The notes under the pieces: generated by a model
The model's input: the letters and a program-made list of their open reading frames with translations, nothing else
What the model was told of the DNA's origin: nothing
Database searches by the model: none
Made by a program: the position numbers and the translations under genes
Part shown: positions 18,290 to 27,525 of the stretch, one piece after another
How positions within the stretch are numbered: the stretch's first letter is position 1
Layout: every line of letters starts with the position of its first letter
Source of the DNA: Novosphingobium sp. PC22D
GTDB lineage: Bacteria > Pseudomonadota > Alphaproteobacteria > Sphingomonadales > Sphingomonadaceae
DNA length: 64,000 nucleotides
Direction: 5' to 3'
Assembly (NCBI RefSeq): GCF_002556635.1
Contig: NZ_MWMO01000011.1
Coordinates: 1-64,000 of the forward strand

Positions 18290-20905
18290 TTAACCTTCGG
18301 TACCCGCCTCGCGCTTGAGTTCGTAGAGTACGTCGAGCGCCTCGCGCGGGCTGAGCGAGTCCACATCGATCGCGCAGAGCCGGTCGCGCAGCGTATCGCA
18401 GCGCTCCTCGCGGGCCTCGGCGGCGGCGGCGAACAGCGGCAGGTCGCCCAGTCCGGCAGCCAGTCCGCCGGTCTCGGCGCGTCCCTTCTCGAGCTTTTCG
18501 AGCACCGCCTTGGCCCGCGCGACGACCGCGCCGGGAACCCCGGCGAGCCGCGCCACCGCGAGCCCGTAGCTACGGTCAGCGGGACCCTCGGCAAGCTCGT
18601 GGAGCAGCACGAGATCGCCCTTCCATTCGCGCGCGCGGACGTGGTGGAGCGAGAGCGCGTCGCAGGTCTCGGCGAGCCGCGCGAGTTCGTGGTAGTGCGT
18701 CGCGAACAGGCAGCGGCAGCGGTTGCTTTCGTGCACCGCCTCGGCCACCGCCCAGGCCAGCGCGAGTCCGTCGTATGTCGAGGTGCCGCGCCCCACCTCG
18801 TCGAGGATCACGAAGCTGCGCTCGGTGGCCTGGGACAGGATCGCGGCGGTCTCGACCATCTCGACCATGAAGGTCGAACGCCCGCGCGCCAGGTTGTCGG
18901 AAGCGCCGACGCGGCTGAACAGCCGGTCGACCAGCCCGATTCGCGCCGCCTTCGCGGGCACGAAGCCGCCCGCCTGCGCCAGCAGCACGATCAGCGCGTT
19001 CTGGCGCAGGAAGGTCGACTTGCCGCCCATGTTCGGGCCGCCGATCAGCCAGAGCCGGTCGGCCCCGGACAAGCGGCAGTCGTTGGCGACGAACCGCTCG
19101 CCCTGCGCCGCCAGCGCCGCCTCGACGACCGGATGACGCCCGCCCTCGATATCGAGGCAGGCCTCATCGACGATCGCGGGCCGGGTCCACGCGCCCTCGG
19201 CGGCGCGCTCGGCCTGTCCGGCGCTGACGTCGAGCCGGGCGAGCGCGCTCGCGGTATCGGCTATGCCGCGCCGCGCGGCCACGACCGCCTCGACCAGCGC
19301 GGCGAAATGCCCTTCCTCGGCCGCCAGCGCGTGCGCGCCCGCTTCGGTGATGCGGCTCGCCTCGTCGTGCAGCTCGACCGCGTTGAAACGCATCGCGCCC
19401 GCCATGGTCTGACGATGGCTGAAGCCGCTGTCGGCCTCCATCAGCTTGTCGGCATGGCGCTGCGGCACCTCGATGAAGTAGCCGAGCACGTTGTTGTGCT
19501 TGATCTTGAGCGCCGCGACCCCGGTCTGGTCGCGGTAACGCGCCTCGAGCGCGGCGATCGCCCGCCGCGCGTTGCCCGAAGTCCTGCGCAGCTCGTCGAG
19601 CGCGGCGTCGTAACCCTCGGCGATGAAGCCGCCCTGCCCGCGCTCGGTCGGCGGCGATGGCACCAGCGCGCGCGAGAGCAGGTCGACGAGCGCGCCATGG
19701 CCCGCGAGCAGCGGCCCGAGTTCGGCGATCAGACGCGGCACGTCGCGCCCCGCGAGCCGCTCGTGCAGCCGCCGCGCACCGTCGAGGCCGTCGCGAAGCT
19801 GACCGAGATCGCGCGGGCTGCCTCGTCCCGCGACGACGCGGCCGAGCGCGCGCCCGACATCGGGCAAGGCGCGCATACCCGCGCGCAGCTCGTCGCGCAG
19901 CAGCGCCTCGTCGTGCAGCCAGCCCACCGCTTCGAGCCGCGCGACGATCGCCGGTACTTCGGTGAGCGGCGCGGCAAGATCCTCGGCAAGCTGGCGCGCG
20001 CCCGCGCCGGTGACGCAGCGATCGACCGCGTCGATCAGGCTTCCCTTGCGCCCGCCGCGCGCGCCCTCGAGGATTTCGAGGCTGGCGCGCGTCGCCTCGT
20101 CCATCGCCAGCGCCGCGCCGCCTTCGCGCGCCCGGGGCGGCAGCAGCAGCGGCAGCGCGCCGCGCCCGACGTGATCGAGATAAGCGATCAGCCCGCCCGC
20201 CGCGGCGAGCATCGCGCGCGAGAACTGGCCGAAGCCGTCGAGCGTCGCGACGCCGTGGATCTCGCGCAGCTTCGCCTCGCCCGCATCGCTCGAAAACTCG
20301 CGCGGCGGCCTGGCGATGATTTCGGGCGGGGCCGCGCCCCAGCCTTCGGGCGCGACGATCTCGCTCGCGCCGAGCCGCGCCAGGGTCGCGCCGAGCCGGT
20401 CGGGGGCGCACTCTTCCAGGTCCATCCGCCCGGTCGAGATGTCGCAGGCGGCGATGCCGCAAGTGCCGCGCACGTCGCAGACCGCCGCGAGCACGTTGGC
20501 GCGGCGCGGTTCGAGCAGCGCTTCCTCGGTCAGCGTGCCGGCGGTGACGAAGCGCACGATGTCGCGAGCCACCAGCGCCTTCGAGGCCCTGCCTTCCTTT
20601 CTGGCGCGCTCCTTGGCCTCGGCGGGCGTCTCGGTCTGCTCGGCGATGGCGACGCGGCAGCCCGCGCGGATCAGCCGGGCCAGGTAGCTCTCGGCCGAAT
20701 GGACCGGCACGCCGCACATCGGGATCGGCTCGCCGCCGTGCTCGCCGCGCGTGGTGAGCGCGATGTCGAGGATCGCGGCGGCGCGCTTGGCATCCTCGAA
20801 GAACAGCTCGAAGAAGTCACCCATGCGGTAGAACAGCAGGCAGTCGCCCGCCTCTTCGCGGAGCGCGAGGTACTGCGCCATCATCGGGGTTGCGCCGCCG
20901 GCCAT
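18290..20905 (-). CDS. mutS: DNA mismatch repair protein MutS
   Basis: 871-aa MutS, which recognises mismatches and small loops. The N-terminal mismatch-binding domain includes FYRMGDFFELFFEDA (Phe of the FxE wedge motif). The C-terminal ABC-type ATPase carries Walker A GGPNMGGKSTFLRQ, Walker B FVILDEVGRGTSTYDG and the conserved CLFATHYHEL. Length and domain order are normal. It is divergent from maeB. Confidence 0.97.
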   Translation of the reverse strand: MAGGATPMMAQYLALREEAGDCLLFYRMGDFFELFFEDAKRAAAILDIALTTRGEHGGEPIPMCGVPVHSAESYLARLIRAGCRVAIAEQTETPAEAKERARKEGRASKALVARDIVRFVTAGTLTEEALLEPRRANVLAAVCDVRGTCGIAACDISTGRMDLEECAPDRLGATLARLGASEIVAPEGWGAAPPEIIARPPREFSSDAGEAKLREIHGVATLDGFGQFSRAMLAAAGGLIAYLDHVGRGALPLLLPPRAREGGAALAMDEATRASLEILEGARGGRKGSLIDAVDRCVTGAGARQLAEDLAAPLTEVPAIVARLEAVGWLHDEALLRDELRAGMRALPDVGRALGRVVAGRGSPRDLGQLRDGLDGARRLHERLAGRDVPRLIAELGPLLAGHGALVDLLSRALVPSPPTERGQGGFIAEGYDAALDELRRTSGNARRAIAALEARYRDQTGVAALKIKHNNVLGYFIEVPQRHADKLMEADSGFSHRQTMAGAMRFNAVELHDEASRITEAGAHALAAEEGHFAALVEAVVAARRGIADTASALARLDVSAGQAERAAEGAWTRPAIVDEACLDIEGGRHPVVEAALAAQGERFVANDCRLSGADRLWLIGGPNMGGKSTFLRQNALIVLLAQAGGFVPAKAARIGLVDRLFSRVGASDNLARGRSTFMVEMVETAAILSQATERSFVILDEVGRGTSTYDGLALAWAVAEAVHESNRCRCLFATHYHELARLAETCDALSLHHVRAREWKGDLVLLHELAEGPADRSYGLAVARLAGVPGAVVARAKAVLEKLEKGRAETGGLAAGLGDLPLFAAAAEAREERCDTLRDRLCAIDVDSLSPREALDVLYELKREAGTEG

Positions 20906-21017
20906 AGCGCTTCCTAGAGCAAGCGCGCGCCGATTCGGGAAGCGGCGGCCCTCACCTTTCCCCTACCAAGAGCGACCGACATTGGTTAGGGGCATGCGCG
21001 CTCTGGGGAGAATAGCA

Positions 21018-23279
21018 GTGTCCGAAGACAACAAGATCGAGTTCACCGAGCGCGAGGCGCTCTTCTATCACCAGACGATCCGTCCCGGTAAGATCGAGAT
21101 CATCGCCTCCAAGCCGATGGCGAGCCAGCGCGACCTCAGCCTCGCCTATTCGCCCGGCGTCGCGGTGCCGGTGCGCGCGATCGCCGAGGATGCCAACGAC
21201 GCCTTCGAATACACCGCCAAGGGCAACCTCGTGGCGGTGATCTCGAACGGCACCGCGATTCTCGGACTCGGCAATCTCGGTGCGCTCGCCGCCAAGCCGG
21301 TGATGGAAGGCAAGGCGGTGCTGTTCAAGCGCTTCGCCGACGTCGATTCGATCGATATCGAACTCAACACCGAAGACCCCGACGCCTTCATCGAGGCGGT
21401 CGCGCTGATGGAGCCGAGCTTCGGCGGCATCAACCTTGAGGATATCAAGGCGCCCGAGTGCTTCCAGATCGAGCAGGCGCTGCGCGAACGCATGAACATT
21501 CCCGTCATGCACGACGACCAGCACGGCACCGCGATCATCTCGGCCGCCGGCCTCGTCAACGCCTGCCACCTGACCGGGCGCGACTTCAAGGACGTGAAGG
21601 TCGTCGTCAACGGCGCCGGCGCCGCCGCGATCGCCTGCACCGAGCTGATCAAGGCGATGGGCGTGCGCCACGAGAACGTGACCATGTGCGATTCGAAGGG
21701 CGTGATCTGGCGCGGCCGCGAAGGGCTCGACCAGTTCAAGTCCGCGCACGCGATCGATACCGACGCGCGCACGCTGGCCGAAGCCCTGAAGGGCGCGGAC
21801 ATCTTCCTCGGCCTTTCGGTCAAGGGCGCGGTCACGCAGGACATGGTCAAGGGCATGGCGGACCAGCCGATCATCTTCGCCATGGCCAACCCCGACCCCG
21901 AGATCACTCCGCCCGAGGCCAAGGCCGCGCGCGCCGACGCGATCGTCGCGACCGGGCGCTCGGACTATCCGAACCAGGTCAACAACGTGCTCGGCTTCCC
22001 CTTCATCTTCCGCGGCGCGCTCGACGTGCGCGCGACCGCGATCAACGAGGAGATGAAGATCGCCGCCGCCGTCGCCATCGCCGAACTCGCGCGCGAGCAG
22101 GTCCCCGAGGAAGTCGCCGCCGCCTACGGCAAGAACCACCAGTTCGGGCTCGACTACATCATCCCCGCGCCGTTCGATCCGCGGCTGATGGAAGTCGTCC
22201 CCTCGGCCGTCGCCAAGGCGGCGATGGATACAGGCGTCGCGCGCACGCAGATCGCCGACTTCGACGCCTATCGCCACGCGTTGAAGGCGCGGCTCAACCC
22301 TACGACCTCGGTGCTCACCAACGTCTACGCGCAGGTGCGGCAGAACCCCAAGCGGATGATCTTCGCCGAGGCCGAGAACGAAGTAGTGCTGCGCGCCGCG
22401 ATCCAGTATCGCGACTTCGGCTACGGCGAGCCGATCCTCGTCGGCCGCACCCAGGCCGTGCTCGACAAGTTCGCCGAACTCGGCGTCTCCGATCCCGAGA
22501 GCTATCATATCGAGAACTCGGCGGTTTCCGAGCACGTCGAGCCGATGGTCGCGATGCTGTACAAGCGCCTCCAGCGGCGCGGCTATCTGGAGCGCGACGT
22601 GCGCCGGATGGTCAACCAGGACCGCAACGTGTTCTCGTCGGGTCTGCTCAAGCTCGGCGTGGGCGATGCCATGATTACGGGCATGACGCGGCCCTTCGGC
22701 CAGTCGATGACCGAGATCCGCCGCGTGCTCGACGCCAAGGACGGCGCGCTGCCGTTCGGCATCCACATGATGGTGGGCAAGGCCCACACGGTTTTCCTCG
22801 CCGACACGACCATCAATGAGCGGCCCACGGCGGAAGACCTCACCGTCATCGCCACAGAGACCGCCGCGGTCGCCCGGCGCATGGGGCACGAGCCGCGCGT
22901 CGCGTTCCTGAGCTATTCGACCTTCGGCAATCCCGCAGGCAAGTGGCTCGAGAACATCCGCGAGGCGGTGCACATCCTCGACGAGCAGGACCCGGGCTTC
23001 GAATACGAAGGCGACGTCGCGCCCGATGCCGCGCTCAATCCCAAGGTCATGGCGCAGTACCCGTTCTCGCGCCTCACCGCGCCGGCCAACGTGCTGATCA
23101 TGCCGGGGCTGCAATCGGCCAACATCTCGGCCAAGCTGCTGCGCGAGCTGGCCGGCACGACCACGATCGGGCCGATGCTGATCGGCATGGAAAAGCCGGT
23201 GCAGATCGTCCCGATGACGGCGATCGCGCCTGATGTCCTGACGCTCGCGGTGCTCGCGGCGGCGGGGATCGCGGGCTAG
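21018..23279 (+). CDS. maeB: NADP-dependent malic enzyme with C-terminal phosphotransacetylase-like domain
   Basis: 753-aa MaeB: malate to pyruvate plus CO2. The N-terminal malic domain (residues ~1-430) shows HDDQHGTAIISAAGL, the Rossmann segment VVVNGAGAAAIAC and FAMANPDPEITP. The C-terminal ~320 residues are the PTA-like regulatory domain (MIFAEAENEVVLRAA, LPFGIHMMVGKAHTVFLAD). Start GTG 21018 has GGGGAG 7-8 nt upstream and is preferred over ATG 20994. Confidence 0.95.
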   Translation: MSEDNKIEFTEREALFYHQTIRPGKIEIIASKPMASQRDLSLAYSPGVAVPVRAIAEDANDAFEYTAKGNLVAVISNGTAILGLGNLGALAAKPVMEGKAVLFKRFADVDSIDIELNTEDPDAFIEAVALMEPSFGGINLEDIKAPECFQIEQALRERMNIPVMHDDQHGTAIISAAGLVNACHLTGRDFKDVKVVVNGAGAAAIACTELIKAMGVRHENVTMCDSKGVIWRGREGLDQFKSAHAIDTDARTLAEALKGADIFLGLSVKGAVTQDMVKGMADQPIIFAMANPDPEITPPEAKAARADAIVATGRSDYPNQVNNVLGFPFIFRGALDVRATAINEEMKIAAAVAIAELAREQVPEEVAAAYGKNHQFGLDYIIPAPFDPRLMEVVPSAVAKAAMDTGVARTQIADFDAYRHALKARLNPTTSVLTNVYAQVRQNPKRMIFAEAENEVVLRAAIQYRDFGYGEPILVGRTQAVLDKFAELGVSDPESYHIENSAVSEHVEPMVAMLYKRLQRRGYLERDVRRMVNQDRNVFSSGLLKLGVGDAMITGMTRPFGQSMTEIRRVLDAKDGALPFGIHMMVGKAHTVFLADTTINERPTAEDLTVIATETAAVARRMGHEPRVAFLSYSTFGNPAGKWLENIREAVHILDEQDPGFEYEGDVAPDAALNPKVMAQYPFSRLTAPANVLIMPGLQSANISAKLLRELAGTTTIGPMLIGMEKPVQIVPMTAIAPDVLTLAVLAAAGIAG

Positions 23280-23893
23280 CGAATGGAGCTGCGCTCGTCC
23301 TGGGATCCGGACGGGCGCCGCGTGTCCCTGCCTGCGGGACCACCCGCGTACGGTCTGCGATCACGCGCGGGCTGGCGGAATATGCCCGCCCCGCCGTCCG
23401 CGATCCCGGTCAGATAGGCTTCCATCGCGGTGACGCTCTTGTCCGTCAACTGGAGAAAGACCCGGCGCGCATCCATGGAATCCGCCGTGCGCGAAAGGTA
23501 GCCGGCCTTTTCGAGAACGCCGATCCAGCGCAGTGCGGTCGCTTCGGGGACGCAGGCTGCCACGCAGGCGTCCGTAACCGAGACGGGTCGCGCCCGGCTT
23601 CGCTGCCAGTAAAGATCGAGCAGCACGTTCCAGGCGGCCTCGCCGAAGAATTCGGGCGGAAAGAACCTGGCGCGCATCTCGCGCTCTTTCCACAGACCAT
23701 GCGCCAGTTCCGCCTTTGTCTGCGTCTTGTCCGGCGCGACAGGGGCCTCAAGAGCGTCGCCACGCGATTTCCTGCTTATCAGGGTCCTGATCTTCTCGAG
23801 CAAAACGAGAACCTCTCCGACCCACTCGGGCTCCGGAGCCCCTTTCCTATCCATAGCATTACTCAATGACGGGCCCGACCTCGTGATATCCAT
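23276..23893 (-). CDS. MarR-type winged-helix transcriptional regulator
   Basis: 205-aa protein with a MarR-like helix-turn-helix core: RFFPPEFFGEAAWNVLLDLY, then TDACVAACVPEATALRWI as the recognition segment, and a wing (DARRVFLQLT). An N-terminal region of ~75 residues contains a helical segment (VLVLLEKIRTLISR). The start at ATG 23893 is supported by GGGGAG ~11 nt upstream; the frame stays open further. The C-terminal tail is Arg/Gly/Asp-rich. It is convergent with maeB, stops overlapping by 2 bp. The regulated genes are unknown. Confidence 0.78.
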   Translation of the reverse strand: MDITRSGPSLSNAMDRKGAPEPEWVGEVLVLLEKIRTLISRKSRGDALEAPVAPDKTQTKAELAHGLWKEREMRARFFPPEFFGEAAWNVLLDLYWQRSRARPVSVTDACVAACVPEATALRWIGVLEKAGYLSRTADSMDARRVFLQLTDKSVTAMEAYLTGIADGGAGIFRQPARDRRPYAGGPAGRDTRRPSGSQDERSSIR

Positions 23894-24374
23894 CCGCCAT
23901 ACGCTCCCCGGAAGATCTGGTTTGACCATCGGAAAGACATATTCCGGATGCCGCCTAAGAAAAACCACCCATGCGACCGTGTGCCGTAATGGGTCAGTAA
24001 GCAAGTTGAGAAATTATTTAGAAATCAGCAGGCAACCTTATGTGTTGTGTCGATTATCAATCCTGAATACCTCCAGGCGACGTTTTCGTCTGTTTCTTAT
24101 TTATAAGGCTGTAGGCCAGAGCCGCATGGGCCGCGGAGATATAATGTCTTTCGGCACTGAGGATCGTAATCGCTCTTTCGAGCAACTTTCCAGCCGCCTC
24201 GACCCTGTCGCCACCTCGCTCCTGTGTCACGTCGAATCCATTTAACTAAAGTTAATAGACGCTTCGCAGATTTGACTAACGCACGTAAACCCGAATCGTC
24301 TCCATAACGGAGAAAGATATCCCGGTTTCGGCTCGCACGCGCCTGGCGTCGTTTCCGGTTCAGGCCACCGGTCG
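23894..24374. other. AT-richer intergenic region with palindrome
   Basis: About 480 bp without a convincing gene, noticeably richer in A/T than its surroundings. It holds a perfect TTAACT-AA-AGTTAA palindrome (24242-24255). A 33-codon plus-strand frame (24144-24245, beginning MSFGTEDRNRSFEQ) has GGAG 5 nt before its ATG but is otherwise unsupported. Promoters for the minus-strand MarR-type gene probably lie here. Confidence 0.5.
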
Positions 24375-25139
24375 TCAGAACCACGCGTTCCAGATGCCGA
24401 ACATGCTGGTCAGGCTCAGCACCACGCCCACCATGATGAGCATCGGCTTGGGCGGGATATGCTTGGCGCCCCAGGCACCGATCGGCGCGGCAAGGACGCC
24501 GCCGACGAGCAGGCCGAGCGTGGCGCCGGCGACATCGGCGATGCCGAGGTGCCAGATGAAGGCGATCGAGACGGTCAGCGTCAGGAAGAACTCGACGGTG
24601 TTCACCGTGCCGACCACCTTGCGCGGCTCGGCGCCCTGGATCAGCAGGTTCGAGGTGACGACCGGGCCCCAGCCGCCGCCGCCCGCCGCGTCGAGAAATC
24701 CTCCGACGAGGCCGAGCGGGGCGATGAACTTGGCCTGCTTGAGCGTCGGGGGATAGAGAATGCCGCGCACCAGCAGCCACAGGCCGATGCCGGCGAGGTA
24801 GATCAGCACGAAAGGCTTCACCACGCTCGCGTCGATCGAGGCGAGGACATAGGCCCCCAGGATGCCGCCGATCACGCCGGGTACGAGCAGCCGGAAGAAC
24901 AATGTCTTGTCGATATTTCCGTGAATCAGGTGGCTGATGCCCGACATCGCGGTGGTGCAGCATTCGACGAGGTGGACGCGCTGCGAGGCGAGCGCCGGCG
25001 ATACGCCGAGCACCGCGACCAGCAGCGTGTTCGAGATGACCCCGAAGGCCATGCCCAGCGCTCCGTCCACGATCTGCGCGGCGAAGCCGACAGCGATGAA
25101 GGGAAGGATCGCGGATAGGTCAAAACTGGCAAGGTCCAT
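24375..25139 (-). CDS. TSUP-family permease (TauE/SafE)
   Basis: 254-aa TauE/SafE-type membrane protein, a family linked to export or import of sulfite, sulfonates or other organic anions. Two repeated halves with the family's glycine-rich motifs: AAQIVDGALGMAFGVISNTLL in the first half, and LVGGFLDAAGGGGWGPVVTS with GTVNTVEFFLTL in the second. About eight membrane spans. GGAG lies 10 nt before the ATG at 25139. Downstream of the amidohydrolase on the same strand, separated by 330 bp. The substrate is not evident. Confidence 0.88.
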   Translation of the reverse strand: MDLASFDLSAILPFIAVGFAAQIVDGALGMAFGVISNTLLVAVLGVSPALASQRVHLVECCTTAMSGISHLIHGNIDKTLFFRLLVPGVIGGILGAYVLASIDASVVKPFVLIYLAGIGLWLLVRGILYPPTLKQAKFIAPLGLVGGFLDAAGGGGWGPVVTSNLLIQGAEPRKVVGTVNTVEFFLTLTVSIAFIWHLGIADVAGATLGLLVGGVLAAPIGAWGAKHIPPKPMLIMVGVVLSLTSMFGIWNAWF

Positions 25140-25469
25140 GCGGGTCGACTCCGAAAGGCATTTATGTCGATCGCATGGGTAGACTTTAAAAACTCAATCT
25201 CACCAGTAGATTTTTCCGCCTGTCGGCCAAGCGAATGTTTCACGCGCCGAAACGAGAGAAGGAGCGCAAGCGCGGTTGAATATGGGTATTTCCGTAGGCA
25301 GTTGGGGGCCGTCTCCCCGCAGGGCCTGCGTCACGCCTGAAAGCCGTCACCTCGCCCGGATGGCGGTGTGACGGCTCTCAGGGCTGCCTTAGCGACGCGA
25401 GGGGCTTGCGAAATCCGAAGGGCCGCGGCGGTCAGGAGCGTCTTTTGGCTGCGCTCGCAAGGACGACCG
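25140..25469. other. Intergenic region with an inverted repeat
   Basis: 330 bp between the amidohydrolase and the TSUP permease, both on the minus strand. It contains AGCCGTCAC (25342-25350) and its exact complement GTGACGGCT (25368-25376) around a 17-nt spacer, a possible terminator for the amidohydrolase without a good T-tract. A/T-rich sequence at 25180-25220 is the likely promoter of the permease. No gene is seen. Confidence 0.45.
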
Positions 25470-26762
25470 TCAAAGGTTGTATAGCGTCACCGCGTTATCC
25501 TCGAGCACGCGCTTGCGGATCTCGTGGGGATATTGGCCGAGAGTTTCGACGAGCTTGTCCTGCACGCCCGGATAGAGCGAGGTCGGGTGCGGAAAATCGG
25601 TTTCGAACATCACCTTGTCGACACCGATGTCCTCGAGCATCCTGGTCGGCGCGTAGTGCTCGAACCAGTAGCTCACCCAGAAATTCTTCGCGAAATACTC
25701 CTTGGGCCGCTTCTTGAGGCCGCGGTTGGTGAAGGTGCGGAACTCGTCGAGCTGGTGCTCCATCGCCTCGAGCCAGAAGGGCACCCAGCCCATGCCGCTT
25801 TCGATCAGACCGATCTTGATGTTCTCGTAGGCGTCGAGCAGCCCGGAGACCATGAAGTTCGCCATGGTCGCGGCGCAGCCGATGTGATGCAGCCCGGCGT
25901 GGATCGGCAGCTTCTGGTCGAAACCGAGGTTGTCCCAGATCGCCGAGTTGGCATCGAGCGAAGCGTTGAGGTGGAAGTTGAGCGGAATGCCTTGCGCCTC
26001 GCAGATCGCGAAGACGTCCGCCCAGAACGGCGAGACCTTGCCGTCAGGACCGATGTAGCCGCTCGAACTTTCGACCCGCTCGGGCCGGTCGGGAAGGGTG
26101 ATCCCCTTAAGGCCCATGTCGGCGATGCGACGCATCTCCTTGTCCATGACCGCCTTGTCCCAGTAGGGCAGCGTTCCCATGCCGTTGATGCGCCCACCCG
26201 ACTGGTCCATCCGCTCCTTGCAGGCATCGTTGTAGATCTCGGTTATCGCGATCGCGAGCGGCTCGTCGTCGAGGCTGAGCAGCGAGCCGACCTGGGTGAC
26301 GCCGCCGTTCTGGAAGCAGATCTGCGCCCAAACGCCCATCGCGTCCATGTCCTTGAGGCGGTCGGGCACCGAATAGGAGCCGGGGTTGATCTCGTCGTAG
26401 TTCGGAAAGGCGAGGCGCCCGAGCAGCTTGTTGCCGTCCCTGGCGATGACGTTGCCGCCCATCGAACCGAAGTGCCGATCACCCACGAACCACTGGTCGG
26501 CTCCGTCGATGCGTCGCACGTGGGGCATCTTGTCCTTCATTCCGGCGGGAGCGTGGCTGGTCCACAAGTCGGCGGGCTCGGTGAAATGGGTGTCGCAATC
26601 GACGATCCGGATACCCTCGAAGAGCGGGTCGAGCCCGCGCGAGTTCGAGGCGAAGTCGACCTCGCGGATATAGCCGCCCGGCGCCCAGCCTTCCTTGAGC
26701 CAATAGCGCTGCGCGTCGTCCGCGCTCGCCTTCACGACCGTGCCTGCGTCCTGTTCGGCCAT
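25470..26762 (-). CDS. Amidohydrolase family protein (amidohydrolase_2/TIM-barrel type)
   Basis: 430-aa member of the ACMSD/amidohydrolase_2 group, metal-dependent hydrolases or decarboxylases often found in aromatic-compound breakdown. Metal-site features: IVDCDTHFTEPADLW near residue 55 (DTH rather than the usual HxH), conserved NFHLNASLD, GLHHIGCAATMANF, and the late KVMFETDFPHPTSLYP with the Asp ligand. ATG 26762 follows GGGAGAGAGACG, nearly the same leader as the P450. Divergent from fecI. The substrate is unknown; a catabolic role is inference. Confidence 0.88.
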   Translation of the reverse strand: MAEQDAGTVVKASADDAQRYWLKEGWAPGGYIREVDFASNSRGLDPLFEGIRIVDCDTHFTEPADLWTSHAPAGMKDKMPHVRRIDGADQWFVGDRHFGSMGGNVIARDGNKLLGRLAFPNYDEINPGSYSVPDRLKDMDAMGVWAQICFQNGGVTQVGSLLSLDDEPLAIAITEIYNDACKERMDQSGGRINGMGTLPYWDKAVMDKEMRRIADMGLKGITLPDRPERVESSSGYIGPDGKVSPFWADVFAICEAQGIPLNFHLNASLDANSAIWDNLGFDQKLPIHAGLHHIGCAATMANFMVSGLLDAYENIKIGLIESGMGWVPFWLEAMEHQLDEFRTFTNRGLKKRPKEYFAKNFWVSYWFEHYAPTRMLEDIGVDKVMFETDFPHPTSLYPGVQDKLVETLGQYPHEIRKRVLEDNAVTLYNL

Positions 26763-26920
26763 CGTCTCTCTCCCGTCGCATGTTCTCGTCTTGCGGCAAG
26801 ACATTCGCGCCGCGCGCCGCGCGGAGCAAGCAGGCTTGGCGCGACGGTCAAACGCTCTGGACGCAGGGGCGGATGGTTCCGCGCCGGCTTACCCCGTCCA
26901 CGCGCCATGCAGCCCTGTAT

Positions 26921-26937
26921 TGCAAATAATTCGCATT
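26921..26937. promoter_or_regulatory. Fur-box-like iron-response site
   Basis: TGCAAATAATTCGCATT; read on the other strand AATGCGAATTATTTGCA. This is a near-palindrome (TGCAAAT-A-ATTcGCA, 6 of 7 paired) resembling the alphaproteobacterial Fur consensus. It sits 79 bp before the fecI start, in the divergent region with the amidohydrolase. Confidence 0.6.
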
Positions 26938-27015
26938 CGCTTTATCCGCCGCTACGTATTTTGCTCGACGACTTCGAAGAACCATGATCGCCGGGTCACG
27001 ATCAGGGGGATCAGC

Positions 27016-27525
27016 ATGCAGGCGCACTCGCCGGCCGGCGACATCGAATTGCTCTATTCGGATCATGCCGATTGGCTGCGCGACTGGCTGCGGCGGCGGA
27101 CGCGCTGCACGCAGCGTGCCGCGGACCTTACCCACGATACGTTCTGCCGTCTGCTCGAACGTCCGGCCCAACCGATGCCGTCGGCGCCGCGCGGCTTTCT
27201 GGCGACCGTCGCGCGGCGTCTGTTGATTGACGACATCCGGCGGCGCGAGATCGAGCGTGCGGTGCGCGACGCCTGTGCCCTGTGCGAAGCCACGCACGAC
27301 GGCGTCACTCCGGAACGTATTGTCGAGGCGGTCCAGCTACTCGACGCGGTGATGCGCTTGCTGGACGCGCTGCCGGAACAGGCGCGGAAAGCCTTTCTGC
27401 TGCGCCGGATCGAGGGGCTCGAACAGAAGGAGATCGCCAGGCGGCTCGACATCTCGCTGAGCACAGTGAAGCGTCATATCGCGCTCGCCTATGCCCATTG
27501 CTACGCTCTCGCGGAACGCGGGTGA
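27016..27525 (+). CDS. FecI-like ECF RNA polymerase sigma factor
   Basis: 169-aa ECF sigma factor of the iron/FecI type. Region 2 (HADWLRDWLRRRTRC, DLTHDTFCRLLERP) and region 4 (FLLRRIEGLEQKEIARRLDI then SLSTVKRHIALAY) are clear. ATG 27016 follows AGGGGGA. Its stop overlaps the fecR start (TGATG), so the two are coupled. A Fur-like box upstream fits iron control. No TonB-dependent receptor gene follows, unlike the usual fecI-fecR-fecA layout. Confidence 0.92.
   Translation: MQAHSPAGDIELLYSDHADWLRDWLRRRTRCTQRAADLTHDTFCRLLERPAQPMPSAPRGFLATVARRLLIDDIRRREIERAVRDACALCEATHDGVTPERIVEAVQLLDAVMRLLDALPEQARKAFLLRRIEGLEQKEIARRLDISLSTVKRHIALAYAHCYALAERG

Noticed and set aside
18599-20917. 772-codon plus-strand frame opposite mutS
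   Set aside because: Complete overlap with mutS and no domain-like sequence.
20952-23114. 720-codon minus-strand frame opposite maeB
   Set aside because: Shadow of maeB; composition biased to Arg, Asp, Val and Gly without motifs.
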